From NCBI RefSeq assembly GCF_001543285.1, contig NZ_CP014164.1, positions 1,612,001 to 1,676,000 of the forward strand: 64,000 nucleotides of DNA. The letters run 5' to 3'. The stretch's first letter is position 1. Each line of letters begins with the position of its first letter. The position numbers were made by a program, and so were the translations under genes. The stretch comes from Aerococcus viridans. Lineage in GTDB: Bacteria; Bacillota; Bacilli; Lactobacillales; Aerococcaceae. Shown here in pieces: positions 23,277-35,569 of this stretch. Below the pieces are notes generated by a model. It had not been told where the DNA came from and searched no databases. It saw only the letters and a list, made by a program, of their open reading frames with translations.

Positions 23277-23303
23277 AAGACGCAGACAAATCGTCTACGT
23301 CTT
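23277..23303 (-). terminator. Terminator of typA
   Basis: AAGACG(C)AGAC and GTCT(A)CGTCTT form a stem of about 10 bp with an AAAT loop and flanking A and T runs, 40 bases after the typA stop. It would work in both directions. Confidence 0.75.
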
Positions 23304-23341
23304 AAAAAAGTATTTATGTACGCTATAGCGCATTAATCAAA

Positions 23342-25177
23342 TTAACCTAAGTTCTTTTTCTTAGCTGCTTTTGCACGTTCAGCTTCGTTTAAGATTGATT
23401 TACGTAAACGAATGCTTTCTGGTGTTACTTCACAGTACTCATCTTCATTCATGAATTCTAATGATTCTTCAAGTGTCAGTAGTTTCGGTGCTTTGATTGA
23501 AGCTGTTTGGTCTTTGTTTGAAGAACGAACATTAGTTAAGTTTTTAGAACGGATAATGTTTACAACAATATCTTTTTCACGTGTACTTTCACCAACAATC
23601 ATACCCCCGTATACTTGTGTACCTGGGTTAACAAAGATTGTACCACGGTCTTCAACTTGCATGATACCGTAAGTAGTTGCTTTACCAGTATCAGTTGATA
23701 CTAAGGCCCCATTACGACGACCACCGATTGGTTCGTTGATGTATGGTGCATAGTGGTCAAATGTATGGTTCAAGATACCGTAACCATGTGTTAATGACAT
23801 GAAGTAAGTGGTGAAACCAATCATACCACGAGCTGGTACATGGTAAGTTAAACGAGTTGTACCTAGACCTGTAGAGATCATGTCTACCATATTACCACGA
23901 CGTTGGTTTAAGGCGTCGATAATTGAACCTTGGTATTCTTCAGGTGTATCGATTTGAACTAACTCAAACGGTTCAGATTTCACACCATCGATGTTACGGA
24001 TAATAACTTCTGGACGAGATACTTGTAACTCGTAACCTTCACGACGCATGTTTTCAATCAAGATAGATAAGTGAAGCTCACCACGACCTGAAACAACCCA
24101 TGCATCCGGAGATTCTGTATTGTCTACACGTAATGAAACGTCAGTATGTAATTCGTAACGTAAACGTTCTTCTAGTTTACGAGAAGTTACGTGTTTACCT
24201 TCTTGACCTGCGAATGGTGAATCGTTTGTTAAGAAAGTCATTTGTAGTGTTGGTTCATCAATACGTAATGGCTCTAAAGCCTCTTTGATGCTTGAATCTA
24301 CAACTGTTTCCCCAACGAAAATATCTTCCATACCAGAAACAGCAATAAGTTCTCCGGCTTTCGCTTCGTTAATTTCAACACGCTCTAAACCTAAGAAACC
24401 GAATAATTTTGTTACACGGAAGTTTTTCTCAGTACCGTCAAGTTTCATCAAGGTAACTTGGTCACCTACACGGATAGTACCGCGGAATACACGACCAATA
24501 CCGATACGACCAACGTAGTCGTTATAGTCTAGTAACGATACTTGGAATTGTAAACCTTCCTCAGAGTTATCAACTGGTGCTGGGATTTCTTCAAGAATTG
24601 TATCGAAGATTGGGTCCATTGTTTCTGATTGGTCAGCTGGATCGTCAGAAAGACTTGAAGTACCACTTAAAGCTGAAGCGTATACTACTGGGAAGTCTAA
24701 CATTTCATCATCTGCACCTAATTCGATAAACAAGTCTAATACTTCGTCTACAACTTCTGATGGACGAGCTGATGGTTTATCAATTTTGTTTACAACAACG
24801 ATTGGCGTTAAGTTCGCTTCAAACGCTTTTTTCAATACAAAACGCGTTTGCGGCATTGTACCTTCGTAAGCATCTACAACTAAAACTACACCGTCTACCA
24901 TTGTCATGATACGCTCAACTTCACCACCGAAGTCCGCATGTCCTGGAGTATCCATGATGTTAATGTGGTGACCCTTGTAGTTTACAGCTGTATTCTTAGC
25001 TAGGATGGTGATACCACGTTCTTTCTCGATATCGTTAGAGTCCATTGCACGCTCGTCAATTTTTGTACGTTCATCTAAAGTATCTGATTGTTCCAACAAT
25101 TGGTTAACCAAAGTAGTTTTACCGTGGTCAACGTGGGCAATGATTGCAACATTACGAATATCTTCACGTTTTGCCAT
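23342..25177 (-). CDS. typA: Ribosome-associated GTPase TypA/BipA
   Basis: A 611-residue translational GTPase of the elongation factor family that helps 50S assembly and stress or cold growth. G motifs are clear: [10 protein letters not shown] (about residue 12), [22 protein letters not shown]. The EF-G-like domains III and V and the TypA-specific C-terminal domain ([36 protein letters not shown]) follow. The ATG at 25177 gives the usual start [19 protein letters not shown], with GGAGGA about 10 bases upstream; the frame can be extended to 25195 without support. Monocistronic by appearance. Confidence 0.96.
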   Translation of the reverse strand: MAKREDIRNVAIIAHVDHGKTTLVNQLLEQSDTLDERTKIDERAMDSNDIEKERGITILAKNTAVNYKGHHINIMDTPGHADFGGEVERIMTMVDGVVLVVDAYEGTMPQTRFVLKKAFEANLTPIVVVNKIDKPSARPSEVVDEVLDLFIELGADDEMLDFPVVYASALSGTSSLSDDPADQSETMDPIFDTILEEIPAPVDNSEEGLQFQVSLLDYNDYVGRIGIGRVFRGTIRVGDQVTLMKLDGTEKNFRVTKLFGFLGLERVEINEAKAGELIAVSGMEDIFVGETVVDSSIKEALEPLRIDEPTLQMTFLTNDSPFAGQEGKHVTSRKLEERLRYELHTDVSLRVDNTESPDAWVVSGRGELHLSILIENMRREGYELQVSRPEVIIRNIDGVKSEPFELVQIDTPEEYQGSIIDALNQRRGNMVDMISTGLGTTRLTYHVPARGMIGFTTYFMSLTHGYGILNHTFDHYAPYINEPIGGRRNGALVSTDTGKATTYGIMQVEDRGTIFVNPGTQVYGGMIVGESTREKDIVVNIIRSKNLTNVRSSNKDQTASIKAPKLLTLEESLEFMNEDEYCEVTPESIRLRKSILNEAERAKAAKKKNLG

Positions 25178-25413
25178 TTTTAAAAATTCCTCCATTTATA
25201 TAATAAATACAAATTTTGTATCAATTATTTGTCAAGTTTATGAAACCGTTTTACCGTAAAACCCATAGTTATAAACTTTAACAAAGTTTCTCGTAATAAA
25301 ACCGCCATAATATCGTATCACTTATCAATTGAAATTACTAGTTTTTTCGATTATGTGGACCAAATAAATCAGGAAGTTCAAGCCCCTTTTGATATAAAAA
25401 GTACAATGCTTGC

Positions 25414-26193
25414 TTATCTTGGACCCTTCAAATTCTCAATCATTCGTCGATATGCTGACGGGTAGGCTGCTAATACCCGATTTTGGTTTAATAAATCAAC
25501 CGGTTCGCCAGTAAATTGCGATACTTGAATGCCCACTTCGTTTGCCAAGACTTGGCCGGCAGCAATGTCCCAGGGTTGCAGCCTTGGTGAAACGTAAGCG
25601 GCGATTTCACCCTTCAACAAGGCAATGATTTCAATGCCCGCTGACCCATAAATGCGAAGACCCATAGATTCTTTGACTAGTTGTTGTACTTTATAAGCGT
25701 CAGTCATGATCATGCCCCCATTGACCGCAATCAAGGAGTCTTTTAGGCTTTTGTCCTTGAATGGTGGTTGAAAGACTTGGCCGTTTCGTTTAATCCCTTG
25801 ATCAGCGATGGCTTCAAAGTAATCGTCATTCATCACGTCGTACACAACACCTAGCTTTCCAAGGCCGTCTTCGTAGTAAGCGACCATGATGGCAAAGTGA
25901 TTTTGCTGTAGGACAAAATTGGCTGTGCCGTCGATGGGATCTACAATCCATACACCGCCAGCCAGACTGGACGGGGTGTCACCCATTTTCTCCTCCCCGA
26001 TGTAACGGTCGTCTGGAAAATTGGCTGCAATCTTGTTTCTAAATAGTAATTCAACTTCTTTATCTACGTTGGTAACAAGATCTTTTCGGTTGGATTTACT
26101 TTCTATTTGGATTTCACTATTCAATTGGTCGTGGATATAGCTTGCTGCTTCTTCAACCCACTCTTTCACCAACGCTGCCCGCGCTTCTAACAT
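25414..26193 (-). CDS. suhB: Inositol monophosphatase family phosphatase
   Basis: A 259-residue Mg-dependent phosphatase of the IMPase/FIG family. Metal-binding motifs are GEEKMGD (about residue 66), WIVDPIDGTANFV (about 82-94) and WDIAAGQVLANE (about 203). The true substrate in Firmicutes is uncertain (inositol-1-phosphate, NADP or another sugar phosphate). It follows the UPF0223 gene by 45 bp on the same strand, the same pair as yktA-yktC in Bacillus. The start ATG 26193 has AGGAGG upstream. Confidence 0.88.
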   Translation of the reverse strand: MLEARAALVKEWVEEAASYIHDQLNSEIQIESKSNRKDLVTNVDKEVELLFRNKIAANFPDDRYIGEEKMGDTPSSLAGGVWIVDPIDGTANFVLQQNHFAIMVAYYEDGLGKLGVVYDVMNDDYFEAIADQGIKRNGQVFQPPFKDKSLKDSLIAVNGGMIMTDAYKVQQLVKESMGLRIYGSAGIEIIALLKGEIAAYVSPRLQPWDIAAGQVLANEVGIQVSQFTGEPVDLLNQNRVLAAYPSAYRRMIENLKGPR

Positions 26194-26238
26194 TTACATG
26201 CCTCCTACTTCACCCTGTAATGATTCAACTTATTCGCC

Positions 26239-26514
26239 TTACGGCATTGAAATGGTTTTTGCTTCCGAATTTCTTGCCTTTTTGATGGTGCCGTAAAGCT
26301 GATAACCAGAAATTTTCTCAAAGCTGTTGCCTAACTGCTTCTCTTCCATCTTACTTGGGACAACTTCCTTAAATGCTTTATACCGATTCAGTAATTCCTC
26401 ACGGTTGATGCTTGATTCATACGCCTGCTCCAAGCCATTCCACATCTTCACCACTGTCGCCATTTCTTGACTGGTCCAATCCAAATCGATTGGATATTGA
26501 TAATTGTTAGACAT
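26239..26514 (-). CDS. UPF0223 family protein (YktA-like)
   Basis: A 91-residue cytosolic protein of the UPF0223 family. It is recognised by the start YQYPIDLDWTSQEM and the segments VVKMWNGLEQAYE and YKAFKEVVPSKMEEKQLG. The function is unknown. It heads a two-gene unit with the inositol-monophosphatase-like gene. The start has GGAGGA upstream. Confidence 0.88.
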   Translation of the reverse strand: MSNNYQYPIDLDWTSQEMATVVKMWNGLEQAYESSINREELLNRYKAFKEVVPSKMEEKQLGNSFEKISGYQLYGTIKKARNSEAKTISMP

Positions 26515-26850
26515 CGTATTCCTCCGCTTTCGTTTTCATATTTATTATAGCGGAAAATATGTAAAAGAGATAACTTACCCATCAGTTTTTCAAGTTTTCA
26601 TTGCACTTTAATGCTCGTACCCTATTATTTGGCGCTATACCATTCGCATTTGTTTTAACCTTTCGACTGATCTTTACACCTAGTTTTCTGCAAATATTGC
26701 ACAATGAGCTCAAACCATTATGGCAGATGCTAGCTTATATCTCAGCCTAATATTGATTGTCTTTACTTTTACCTTTATTCACATTTCTTTTAGAGGCTTT
26801 TTTTAATATAAAACTCAAAGAACTCATTTGGGATAAGGTCAAAAAAATAA
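26515..26850. other. Intergenic region between pdhD and the UPF0223 gene
   Basis: It must carry the minus-strand promoter of the UPF0223 gene. A plus-strand stretch (about 26626-26760) reads as hydrophobic peptide with stops (LTFRLIFTPSFLQ and similar) and could be a decayed membrane-protein gene, but I recognise no family and there is no start. Confidence 0.3.
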
Positions 26851-26876
26851 CCCCGCGTAAGTTAAACTTACACGGG
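26851..26876 (-). terminator. Terminator of the pdh operon
   Basis: CCCCGCGTAAGT and ACTTACACGGG form a stem of about 11 bp with one mismatch, followed on the minus strand by TATTTTTTT. It lies 55 bases after the pdhD stop. Confidence 0.8.
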
Positions 26877-26931
26877 ATTTTCTCGTCTGAATATTCAAAT
26901 GAAAAGTCAAATTATAACTTATTAAGATGGT

Positions 26932-28344
26932 CTACATGTGAATTGGCAATCCTAATAATCCTTCAGCTGCATCCATTACAACTTCTGATAATGTTGGGTG
27001 GCCATGAATTGTTAAAGCGATGTCTTCTGCGTTCATGCCTGCTTCGATCGCTAACCCAACCTCAGCCATAACGTCTGAAGCAGAGATACCAACCATTTGC
27101 GCGCCAACTAATACGTCATCTTCTTTAGTCGCTACTAAGCGGATGAAACCTTGGCCAGCGTTTAATGATAATGCACGACCGTTACCCGCTAGTGGGAATT
27201 TCACAGTTTTCACGTCTAAACCTTGATCTTTAGCTTCTTTTTCAGTTAAACCGTAAGAAGCTAATTCAGGTGTAGTGTAAGCTACAGATGGCATCACTTT
27301 GTAGTCGATAGCTGCTGGTTTACCAGAGATCGCTTCTGCAGCAATCTTACCTTCGTAAGATGCTTTATGCGCTAAAGCAGCACCAGGTGTGATATCACCG
27401 ATTGCGAAGAAGTTTTTCACTGAAGTGCGGCCTTGATTATCAACTTTGACTAAACCACGTTCTGTTAATTCAACCCCAATTGCTTCTAACCCTAAGTCTG
27501 CTGTATTCGCACGACGGCCAACAGATACCAATACGTAGTCAGCAGTGATTTCTTTAGCTTCACCTTTAACTTCGTACTTAACTGTTACTGAGTCACCGTT
27601 GTCTACGGCTTCTTTCGCCATCGCGTTGACAGTTGTTTCGATACCGATGTTCTTCATTTCTTTTTCTACAACTTTTACCATATCTTTTTCAAATGTTGGT
27701 AATAATTGGGGAGAACCTTCTAAGATTGTTACCTTAGAACCTAGGTTAGCGTAAGCCATACCTAATTCAGAACCGATAACCCCGCCACCGATAACAACTA
27801 AGCTTTCAGGAACTTCTTCAAAGTTTAAAGCACCTGTTGAATCTACAACACGGCCACCAAATTTGAATCCTGGGATTTGGATTGGTGTAGAACCTGTTGC
27901 AACGATTGCGTTGTTGAATGAGTATAATTGGTGAGAATCATCATCACCCATTACAGTAAATTCATTTTCGTTGTTGAAGTAAGCTTCACCACGGATGATT
28001 TCAACTTTATTCTTTTTAAGTAACATTTCAACACCAGAAGTTAACGTATTTACTACTGTATTGTTCTTCCAGTCCTGTGTTTGCGCGAAGTCTAATTTAA
28101 CGTCACCAGAAGTTACACCAAAGGCAGCGTCGCCGCCTTTAGCGTTATGATAAGCATGACCAGCTTGGATCAAGGCTTTTGAAGGAATACAACCTACGTT
28201 CAAGCAAACCCCACCGATAAACTCGCGTTCAACGATTGCTACTTTTTGTCCTAATTGTGCAGCGCGGATGGCAGCTACATAGCCACCAGGTCCAGCACCG
28301 ATAACAACTGTGTCTAATTCAATTGCAAATGCGCCTACTACCAT
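26932..28344 (-). CDS. pdhD: Dihydrolipoamide dehydrogenase (E3 of pyruvate dehydrogenase)
   Basis: A 470-residue FAD/NAD disulfide oxidoreductase that reoxidises the lipoyl arms of PdhC. Visible are the FAD dinucleotide fold [19 protein letters not shown], the redox disulfide [13 protein letters not shown], the NAD fold [13 protein letters not shown], the second FAD motif [15 protein letters not shown] and the catalytic HGHPTLSE (His-Glu) near the C-terminus. It is the last gene of pdhABCD, 7 bp after pdhC. The start ATG 28344 has GGAAGGA upstream. Confidence 0.96.
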   Translation of the reverse strand: MVVGAFAIELDTVVIGAGPGGYVAAIRAAQLGQKVAIVEREFIGGVCLNVGCIPSKALIQAGHAYHNAKGGDAAFGVTSGDVKLDFAQTQDWKNNTVVNTLTSGVEMLLKKNKVEIIRGEAYFNNENEFTVMGDDDSHQLYSFNNAIVATGSTPIQIPGFKFGGRVVDSTGALNFEEVPESLVVIGGGVIGSELGMAYANLGSKVTILEGSPQLLPTFEKDMVKVVEKEMKNIGIETTVNAMAKEAVDNGDSVTVKYEVKGEAKEITADYVLVSVGRRANTADLGLEAIGVELTERGLVKVDNQGRTSVKNFFAIGDITPGAALAHKASYEGKIAAEAISGKPAAIDYKVMPSVAYTTPELASYGLTEKEAKDQGLDVKTVKFPLAGNGRALSLNAGQGFIRLVATKEDDVLVGAQMVGISASDVMAEVGLAIEAGMNAEDIALTIHGHPTLSEVVMDAAEGLLGLPIHM

Positions 28345-28351
28345 TCTATAA

Positions 28352-30010
28352 TCATCCTTCCATCAATAATAATTCAGGGTCAGCCATTAAACGAGCGATT
28401 TCGTTCAGCGCTTTTTGACCAGTTGCACCGTCTACGATACGGTGGTCAAATGTTAATGATAATTTCAATACGCGACCCGCAACAACTTCACCATCAGCAT
28501 TTACAACAGGTTCAGACTTGATAGCACCAAATCCTAGGATAGCTGTTTCTGGGTAGTTTAAGATCGGTGTAAAGAATTCTCCACCAACAGAACCGATGTT
28601 AGAAATAGAAACTGTACCGTCAGCCATCTCTGGGCCTTTTAATTCGCCAGAATGTGCTTTAGCTGCATTTTCATTGATGATATCAGCGATATCGAACATT
28701 GAACGAGTATCTGCATTCTTAATGTTTGGCACATATAGGCCCGCATCAGTATCAGTTGCAATACCAATGTTGTAGTAATGTTTGTATACAAATTCTTGTG
28801 TAGCATCATCAATAGAAGCATTTAATTGAGGATATTTCTTAACAGCTGCTACTAAAGCTTTCACAGCATAAGGTAAGAAGGTCAATTTAGTACCACGTTC
28901 AGCTGCAATATCTTTGAATTTCTTACGGTGATCCCATAATTGAGAAACTTCCACATCTTTGAACAATGTAACCATTGGCGCTGTGTGGTTAGCTGTATCC
29001 ATTGCTTTAGCGATTGCTTTACGCATTGGTGTCATCTTGATACGTTCTACGCGGTCTGAGTTGTCAGCAAGTGTGGCAGCTTTCTTAGCTGGTTTAGCTG
29101 GTTTAGCTGCTGGTGCTTCTGTTGTCGCTGCTACTTGAGCAGTTTCAGTAGCAGGTGCTTCAGGTGCAACAGTTGTTGCGCCGTTAAAGTTGGCAACATC
29201 TTCACGTAAGACACGACCATTTTTACCAGTACCAGCAACAGCTGTAATGTCAACACCTTGCTCACGAGCAAATTGACGTACAGAAGGCATTGCTAATACG
29301 CGTTTGTTAGGATCTGAAGCAACTGGTACGTTACCAGCTGATGCGTTTGTAGACACGCCAGCTGCTGGATCTGCCGCTTTAGTTTCTTGTGCAGGTGATT
29401 CTGGAGTAGAAACTGGTGCTGATGCTTCTGAGTTATGACCAGGTGCATCAATTTCAGCTAATACATCACCAACGTTAGCAACTGTTCCAGCTTCCACTAA
29501 GATACGAACGATCTTACCTGTTACAGGAGAAGCTACTTCTTCAACTGATTTATCGTTTTGGATTTCAACTAACGAATCTTCTTCATTTACGTCGTCGCCT
29601 TCAGCAACCAACCAAGAAACGATTTCACCTTCAGCCATACCTTCACCTACGTCTGGTAAAGTGAATTGGTATACGCCGCCACCTGTTGCAGGTGCAGCTG
29701 GTGCTTCCGCTGCTGGTGCAGGTGCTGCAGCTTTTTCTGCAGGCGCTGATGCAGCTGCGTTGTCTTCTAATCCTTCACCTTCAAAAGTGATTAATGGTGT
29801 ACCAACAATGGCAACATCACCTTCACTGTAATGTAATTCAGTTACCTTACCTGTAACTGGTGAGTAAATTTCTTCTACTGATTTATCATTTTGGATTTCA
29901 ACGATTGGATCTTCTTCGTTGACTTGGTCGCCTACAGCTACTAGCCATGAAACGATTTCGCCTTCCGCCATACCTTCGCCGACATCTGGTAAATTAAATA
30001 CAAAGGCCAT
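28352..30010 (-). CDS. pdhC: Dihydrolipoyllysine acetyltransferase (E2 of pyruvate dehydrogenase)
   Basis: A 552-residue core protein that transfers acetyl groups to CoA. Domains in order: two nearly identical lipoyl domains (lipoyl Lys43 and Lys154 in [10 protein letters not shown]), Ala/Pro linkers, the E1/E3-binding domain ([15 protein letters not shown]), another Ala-rich linker, and the catalytic trimer-forming domain ending in [14 protein letters not shown]. Two lipoyl domains, rather than one as in Bacillus, are usual in several lactic acid bacteria. It is preceded by a hairpin in the 92-bp gap after pdhB, which may lower or modulate its expression. Confidence 0.96.
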   Translation of the reverse strand: MAFVFNLPDVGEGMAEGEIVSWLVAVGDQVNEEDPIVEIQNDKSVEEIYSPVTGKVTELHYSEGDVAIVGTPLITFEGEGLEDNAAASAPAEKAAAPAPAAEAPAAPATGGGVYQFTLPDVGEGMAEGEIVSWLVAEGDDVNEEDSLVEIQNDKSVEEVASPVTGKIVRILVEAGTVANVGDVLAEIDAPGHNSEASAPVSTPESPAQETKAADPAAGVSTNASAGNVPVASDPNKRVLAMPSVRQFAREQGVDITAVAGTGKNGRVLREDVANFNGATTVAPEAPATETAQVAATTEAPAAKPAKPAKKAATLADNSDRVERIKMTPMRKAIAKAMDTANHTAPMVTLFKDVEVSQLWDHRKKFKDIAAERGTKLTFLPYAVKALVAAVKKYPQLNASIDDATQEFVYKHYYNIGIATDTDAGLYVPNIKNADTRSMFDIADIINENAAKAHSGELKGPEMADGTVSISNIGSVGGEFFTPILNYPETAILGFGAIKSEPVVNADGEVVAGRVLKLSLTFDHRIVDGATGQKALNEIARLMADPELLLMEG

Positions 30011-30067
30011 ATTTGTTATTCATCCCTTCTAATTAGAGCTTAAAGTTTATATTTTAACAAGTAATAA

Positions 30068-30098
30068 AGGGGGCTGTGACATCAATGTCACGCCCCTA
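30068..30098 (-). terminator. Hairpin between pdhB and pdhC (attenuator or mRNA-stability element)
   Basis: On the minus strand AGGGGCGTGACAT and ATGTCACAGCCCCCT form a stem of about 13 bp with one bulge, 5 bases after the pdhB stop and 58 bases before pdhC. There is no strong T-run (TTTATTAC follows), so partial termination, RNase processing or 3' end protection are all possible. Confidence 0.6.
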
Positions 30099-30102
30099 AT
30101 TA

Positions 30103-31080
30103 CTATTTACCTGTAATTTCGTTAGCAGCCGCAACAATATCAGTTGCATTTGGCAACCAAGCATTTTCAGCCATACCAAATGGGAATACTGTATCTGGCG
30201 CAGCGACAACTTTAATTGGTTCTTCTAGAGACAAAATGCTACGCTGAGAAATTTCTGAAGCCACCTTATCCGCAACACCCGCTTGACGTTGTGCTTCTTG
30301 TACGATTACTACGCGACCAGTTTTTTCAACTGATTTTGTAATTGTTGCCATATCTAATGGCGAAACTGTACGTAAGTCAACGATTTCAGCAGAAACACCA
30401 TTTTTAGCTAATTCTTCAGCCGCTTTGATTGCTTCACGAACCATGTAGCCATAAGCAATGATTGTTACATCAGAACCTTCTTGAACAACGTTTGCTTTAC
30501 CAATTTCAAGTGTATATTGTTCTTCAGGTACTTCTTCACGGAATGAACGGTAAAGTTTCATGTGCTCTAAGAATAATACTGGGTCGTTATCACGAATTGC
30601 AGCAGTTAATAAACCTTTAGCATCACTTGGGCTAGATGGAATAACAACTTTCAAACCAGGCGTTTGTGCCATTAAACCTTCTAATGAGTCCGCATGCATT
30701 TCTGGTGTATGCACACCACCACCAAATGGTGAACGGATAGTGATAGGTAAGTTACGAGTTTGGCCCATGCGGAATCGTGTACGGTTCATTTGACCAGCAA
30801 TTGAGTCAAATACTTCAAATACGAAACCAAAGAATTGGATTTCCATTACTGGACGGAAACCGTGTAATGCCATACCAATTGCCATACCACCGATAGCTGA
30901 TTCAGATAATGGCGTATCGCTTAAACGTTCTTCGCCATATTTGTCGAATAAACCCTTAGTCGCACGGAAAACACCACCGTTTTTACCAACGTCTTCACCA
31001 AAAATATATACTTTTTCATCGCGAGCCATTTCTTGGTCTAGCGCTTCAGTAATCGCTTCGATCATTGTTAAGTTAGCCAT
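30103..31080 (-). CDS. pdhB: Pyruvate dehydrogenase E1 component, beta subunit
   Basis: A 325-residue subunit that, with PdhA, decarboxylates pyruvate using thiamine diphosphate. Family signatures are [34 protein letters not shown] (TPP-contacting Glu), [30 protein letters not shown] and the C-terminal transketolase domain (DLRTVSPLD). It starts 2 bp after pdhA (ATG 31080), implying translational coupling. Confidence 0.96.
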   Translation of the reverse strand: MANLTMIEAITEALDQEMARDEKVYIFGEDVGKNGGVFRATKGLFDKYGEERLSDTPLSESAIGGMAIGMALHGFRPVMEIQFFGFVFEVFDSIAGQMNRTRFRMGQTRNLPITIRSPFGGGVHTPEMHADSLEGLMAQTPGLKVVIPSSPSDAKGLLTAAIRDNDPVLFLEHMKLYRSFREEVPEEQYTLEIGKANVVQEGSDVTIIAYGYMVREAIKAAEELAKNGVSAEIVDLRTVSPLDMATITKSVEKTGRVVIVQEAQRQAGVADKVASEISQRSILSLEEPIKVVAAPDTVFPFGMAENAWLPNATDIVAAANEITGK

Positions 31081-31082
31081 AA

Positions 31083-32575
<1,493 letters not shown>

Positions 32576-33148
32576 ATGATTACTATGGAAGACATTATTC
32601 GTGAAGGACATCCTACCTTACGGAAGAAAGCTGAAAAAATTACTTTCCCAGTTTCTGAGGAAATTCGTCAGTTAGCTGATGATATGATGGAATTTTTACG
32701 CAATAGCCAGGATGAAGAATTAGCTGAAAAATATGGTTTACGTGGTGGTGTTGGGATTGCTGCGCCACAATTAGATGTATCTATTCAAATGACTGCCCTA
32801 TTAGTGCCAGACTTGATGGATCCAGAAAATGCCGAGCCATTATTAAACGGTGTATTCTTAAACCCACGCGTTGTCAGCCATTCTGTTGAAGGTGTTTGTC
32901 TTCGTGAAGGTGAAGGTTGTTTATCTGTTGACCGCGACGTACCAGGTTATGTCCCTCGTCACGCCCGCATCACAGTTACTTATAACGATATTGACGGTAA
33001 CGAATATAAGAAACGTTTCTCTGGCTACCCAGCCATCGTATTGCAACATGAAATTGACCATTTAAATGGGATCATGTTCTACGACCACATCAGTGAAGAA
33101 ACACCATTCGCCCTTGACGAGCATACCCACTTGTTGGGCGACGAATAA
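32576..33148 (+). CDS. def: Peptide deformylase
   Basis: A 190-residue Fe/Zn metalloenzyme that removes the formyl group from nascent proteins. All three motifs are present: GVGIAAPQ (58-65), EGCLS (113-117, metal ligand Cys115) and HEIDH (158-162). The insertions and length are those of the Gram-positive type 2 enzyme. The ATG at 32576 is chosen because AAAAGGAG lies 9 bases upstream; the frame continues to 32531 without a site. An IS30-family element begins 28 bp after its stop, separating the gene from its likely terminator at 34291. Confidence 0.95.
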   Translation: MITMEDIIREGHPTLRKKAEKITFPVSEEIRQLADDMMEFLRNSQDEELAEKYGLRGGVGIAAPQLDVSIQMTALLVPDLMDPENAEPLLNGVFLNPRVVSHSVEGVCLREGEGCLSVDRDVPGYVPRHARITVTYNDIDGNEYKKRFSGYPAIVLQHEIDHLNGIMFYDHISEETPFALDEHTHLLGDE

Positions 33149-33175
33149 TTTAAGATTAATTACTTATATATGACG

Positions 33176-34281
33176 AATTTACAATTTAAGTGCAACAACA
33201 ATAATAAAATAAAAAAAGATCCATAGTTTTCCTATAAAATAGATGTACTAACCAACTATTAGAAGGAGAAAGCTATGAATCCATACACACATCTTACCAT
33301 GAACGAGCGAGAAACAATATTCCTAATGTATGAACAAGGCGAAACTATCGGGCATATATCCGAGACCCTGGACCGTTCTAAATCGACTATCTCAAGAGAA
33401 TTACATCGTAATTCAAACAAGGATGGCAGTTATTCACCGTCAACTGCTCATGGAGAGTATAAACGTAGAAAACAACTATGTGGCAGGCATCGCACGCTAG
33501 ATAAAGACTCTATTTTCCAGTTGGTCAAACGACTATTTCTCAACGAACAATGGTCTCCAGAACAAATTTCTGGTCGTTTGAACCTTGAAAATGCCAAAAA
33601 TAAAATCAGTTATAATACTATCTATCGTGCAATTTATCGTGGCGACTTCGATGAGCCTGGTTTATCAACCGGTAATCGAGGCGCTATCCGTAAATTAAGA
33701 CACAGAGGTAAAACACGCCATTCTAAAAATCACGTAGAGAGAAGAGGAAAGATCCCTATCTCCAATACGATTCATGAACGACCTGATAGCGCTAATGAAC
33801 GAACTGAGATTGGTCATTGGGAAGCAGATACAGTTGCAGGTCAAACTGGTAAAGCGTGCTTAGTAACGCTAGTTGATAGAAAATCTAGGTTATTACTAAT
33901 CGGTAAATCTGAGAAGAAAGCTTCTAAGCCGGTAGTTGACCAAATGATTAAATTACTACAAGGTATTGATTCTGATTTTTGTAAAACCATTACACCTGAC
34001 CGTGGTAAAGAATTCAGTCAACACGCCCGATTGACTGAGGAATTAAATAATACGCAAATTTATTTTCCAGATCCTCATGCCCCTTGGCAAAGAGGATCTA
34101 ATGAGAATACAAATGGACTCCTTAGAGAGTACTCACCGAAAGGTGTTGATTTGACAGATGCAACTGATGAAGAGATACAAGGTTGGGCAACGAAATTAAA
34201 TACACGTCCCAAAAAATGTTTGAATTGGAAAACACCTTATGAAATCTTTTATAAAACTGTGTTGCACTTAATTTGACAATT
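33176..34281 (+). mobile_element. IS30-family insertion sequence (second lineage)
   Basis: About 1106 bp with imperfect terminal inverted repeats ending in TTAAGTGCAACA (left, to 33196) and its complement TGTTGCACTTAA (right, from 34259); about 18 of 21 inner positions match. It contains one full-length transposase. I could not identify a target duplication. The insertion lies between def and the shared def/coaBC terminator. Confidence 0.85.
33275..34276 (+). CDS. IS30-family transposase
   Basis: A 333-residue transposase. The N-terminal helix-turn-helix (MNERETIFLMYEQGETIGHI, KSTISRELHRN) and the DDE core with HWEADTVAG, TPDRGKEFSQH and PWQRGSNENTNGLLREYSPKG are complete. It has AGAAGGAG before ATG 33275. 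It belongs to the IS1062/IS1070-like branch by feel and is clearly different from the 355-residue transposase at 12204-13271. Confidence 0.94.
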   Translation: MNPYTHLTMNERETIFLMYEQGETIGHISETLDRSKSTISRELHRNSNKDGSYSPSTAHGEYKRRKQLCGRHRTLDKDSIFQLVKRLFLNEQWSPEQISGRLNLENAKNKISYNTIYRAIYRGDFDEPGLSTGNRGAIRKLRHRGKTRHSKNHVERRGKIPISNTIHERPDSANERTEIGHWEADTVAGQTGKACLVTLVDRKSRLLLIGKSEKKASKPVVDQMIKLLQGIDSDFCKTITPDRGKEFSQHARLTEELNNTQIYFPDPHAPWQRGSNENTNGLLREYSPKGVDLTDATDEEIQGWATKLNTRPKKCLNWKTPYEIFYKTVLHLI

Positions 34282-34290
34282 TAAGATATA

Positions 34291-34330
34291 AAAAAATGAT
34301 GCTGGATTTCAATTCCGGCATCATTTTTTT
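34291..34330. terminator. Bidirectional terminator shared by def and coaBC
   Basis: AAAAAATGATGC and GCATCATTTTTTT form a strong stem with inner GGA/TCC pairing and T-runs in both directions. It sits between convergent transcription of def plus the IS30 (plus strand) and coaBC (minus strand). Confidence 0.85.
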
Positions 34331-34333
34331 GAG

Positions 34334-35545
34334 CTATTTGAGTTCGTCTTGTATACGGGCTAACAATTCAACTGCTACACCGATTTTACTTTGTCTTTCT
34401 AAAGGTCGTTCACTATCTTTAGTGATTAAAGTCACTTGGTTGTCATCTGTATTGAAGCCAATTGTTTGGTCTGAAACGTCATTAGCGACAATCATGTCGA
34501 CTCCTTTTTTCAATAATTTGTTGCGGCCATATTCAATCACCTTTTGAGTTTCAGCTGCAAAACCCACTGTATAATGGCCTTCTTTAGGCAAACTAGCTAA
34601 AATATCAGGATTTTCGGCCAATTGAATGGTCAACCCATCCTGATTAGATAGCTGGTCTTTTTTCATTTTTTGATCAGCTGGATGGGCAGATCGGTAGTCA
34701 GATACAGCGGCAGACATGATTACAATATCCTTGTCTGTGACATGTTTGTGCATGGTGTCATACAATTCTTGAGCTGATTCGACGGTGACCACTTCTATGC
34801 CGGGTAGAACAGGCAGATTTTTAGCGTGGTCAGTGCGGACTAGAGTCACTTGTCCGCCAGCAAGGGCGGCGGCATTGGCGATAGCCAAACCCATTTTGCC
34901 AGAAGAACGGTTGGTCAAGAACCGGACGGGGTCTAATTTCTCGGTAGTCCCGCCGGCTGATACCAGTAGATTATGCCCGGTTAAATCAAGAGTTTGCCCC
35001 TGCTTATCGATGGCAATAGAGACTAATAAGGCTTGGAATACGGCTTCTGGGGCTGGCATCCGGCCTTTACCCTCGTAACCTTCTGCCAGGAATCCGGTAT
35101 CTGGTTCTACCACAATATGGCCGTCTAAACGGAGTTGGCTGACGTTACGTTGAGTAGCCTGGTTAGTCCACATTTTCTCGTTCATAGCGGGTACAAATAA
35201 GAGTGGCGATTTCAAGGCCAACATCATGGACAATGCTTCGTTATCCGCAATGCCATTGGCAAATTTCCCAATTGTATTGGCGGTTGCTGGCATAACGATG
35301 GCGTAGTCAGTCCAATCGGCTAAAGCGATATGGGCCACGGTATCCGGGTTGTGGACACCTTCAACTAATGGTGGATATTTGGTTAGGACTTCAAAGGTAT
35401 ACGGTGTGACAAATTGCTTTGCGGACGGTGTCAAGGCAACGCGCACATTAGCCCCTGCTTTAATGAGGGTACGGACAAAATCTGGGATTTTATACGCTGC
35501 GATGCCACCCGTGACAACGACTGTTAAATTTAATCCTTTAAGCAT
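34334..35545 (-). CDS. coaBC: Bifunctional phosphopantothenoylcysteine decarboxylase / synthase CoaBC
   Basis: A 403-residue coenzyme A biosynthesis enzyme. The N-terminal flavoprotein (CoaC, about 1-180) has VVTGGIAAYKIPDFVR, PATANTIGKFANGIADN (FMN site) and PAMNEKMWTNQATQRN. The C-terminal synthase (CoaB, about 190-403) has VSAGGTTEKLDPVRFLTNRSSGKMG, FAAETQ and KKGVDMIVANDVS. The fused form is full length, unlike the split genes of many streptococci. It follows thrC by 24 bp on the same strand, so a two-gene unit is likely. Confidence 0.95.
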   Translation of the reverse strand: MLKGLNLTVVVTGGIAAYKIPDFVRTLIKAGANVRVALTPSAKQFVTPYTFEVLTKYPPLVEGVHNPDTVAHIALADWTDYAIVMPATANTIGKFANGIADNEALSMMLALKSPLLFVPAMNEKMWTNQATQRNVSQLRLDGHIVVEPDTGFLAEGYEGKGRMPAPEAVFQALLVSIAIDKQGQTLDLTGHNLLVSAGGTTEKLDPVRFLTNRSSGKMGLAIANAAALAGGQVTLVRTDHAKNLPVLPGIEVVTVESAQELYDTMHKHVTDKDIVIMSAAVSDYRSAHPADQKMKKDQLSNQDGLTIQLAENPDILASLPKEGHYTVGFAAETQKVIEYGRNKLLKKGVDMIVANDVSDQTIGFNTDDNQVTLITKDSERPLERQSKIGVAVELLARIQDELK

Positions 35546-35569
35546 GGTCTCCTACACTTTCCAATTGAC

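Noticed and set aside
26757..27071. Plus-strand 104-codon frame
   Set aside because: Its second half is antisense to pdhD and crosses the pdh terminator; only a hydrophobic stretch before it might be a decayed gene, which is noted as intergenic.
33140..34290. Target duplication for the second IS30-family element
   Set aside because: The bases outside the inverted repeats (ACG left, TAA right) do not match in any sensible register.
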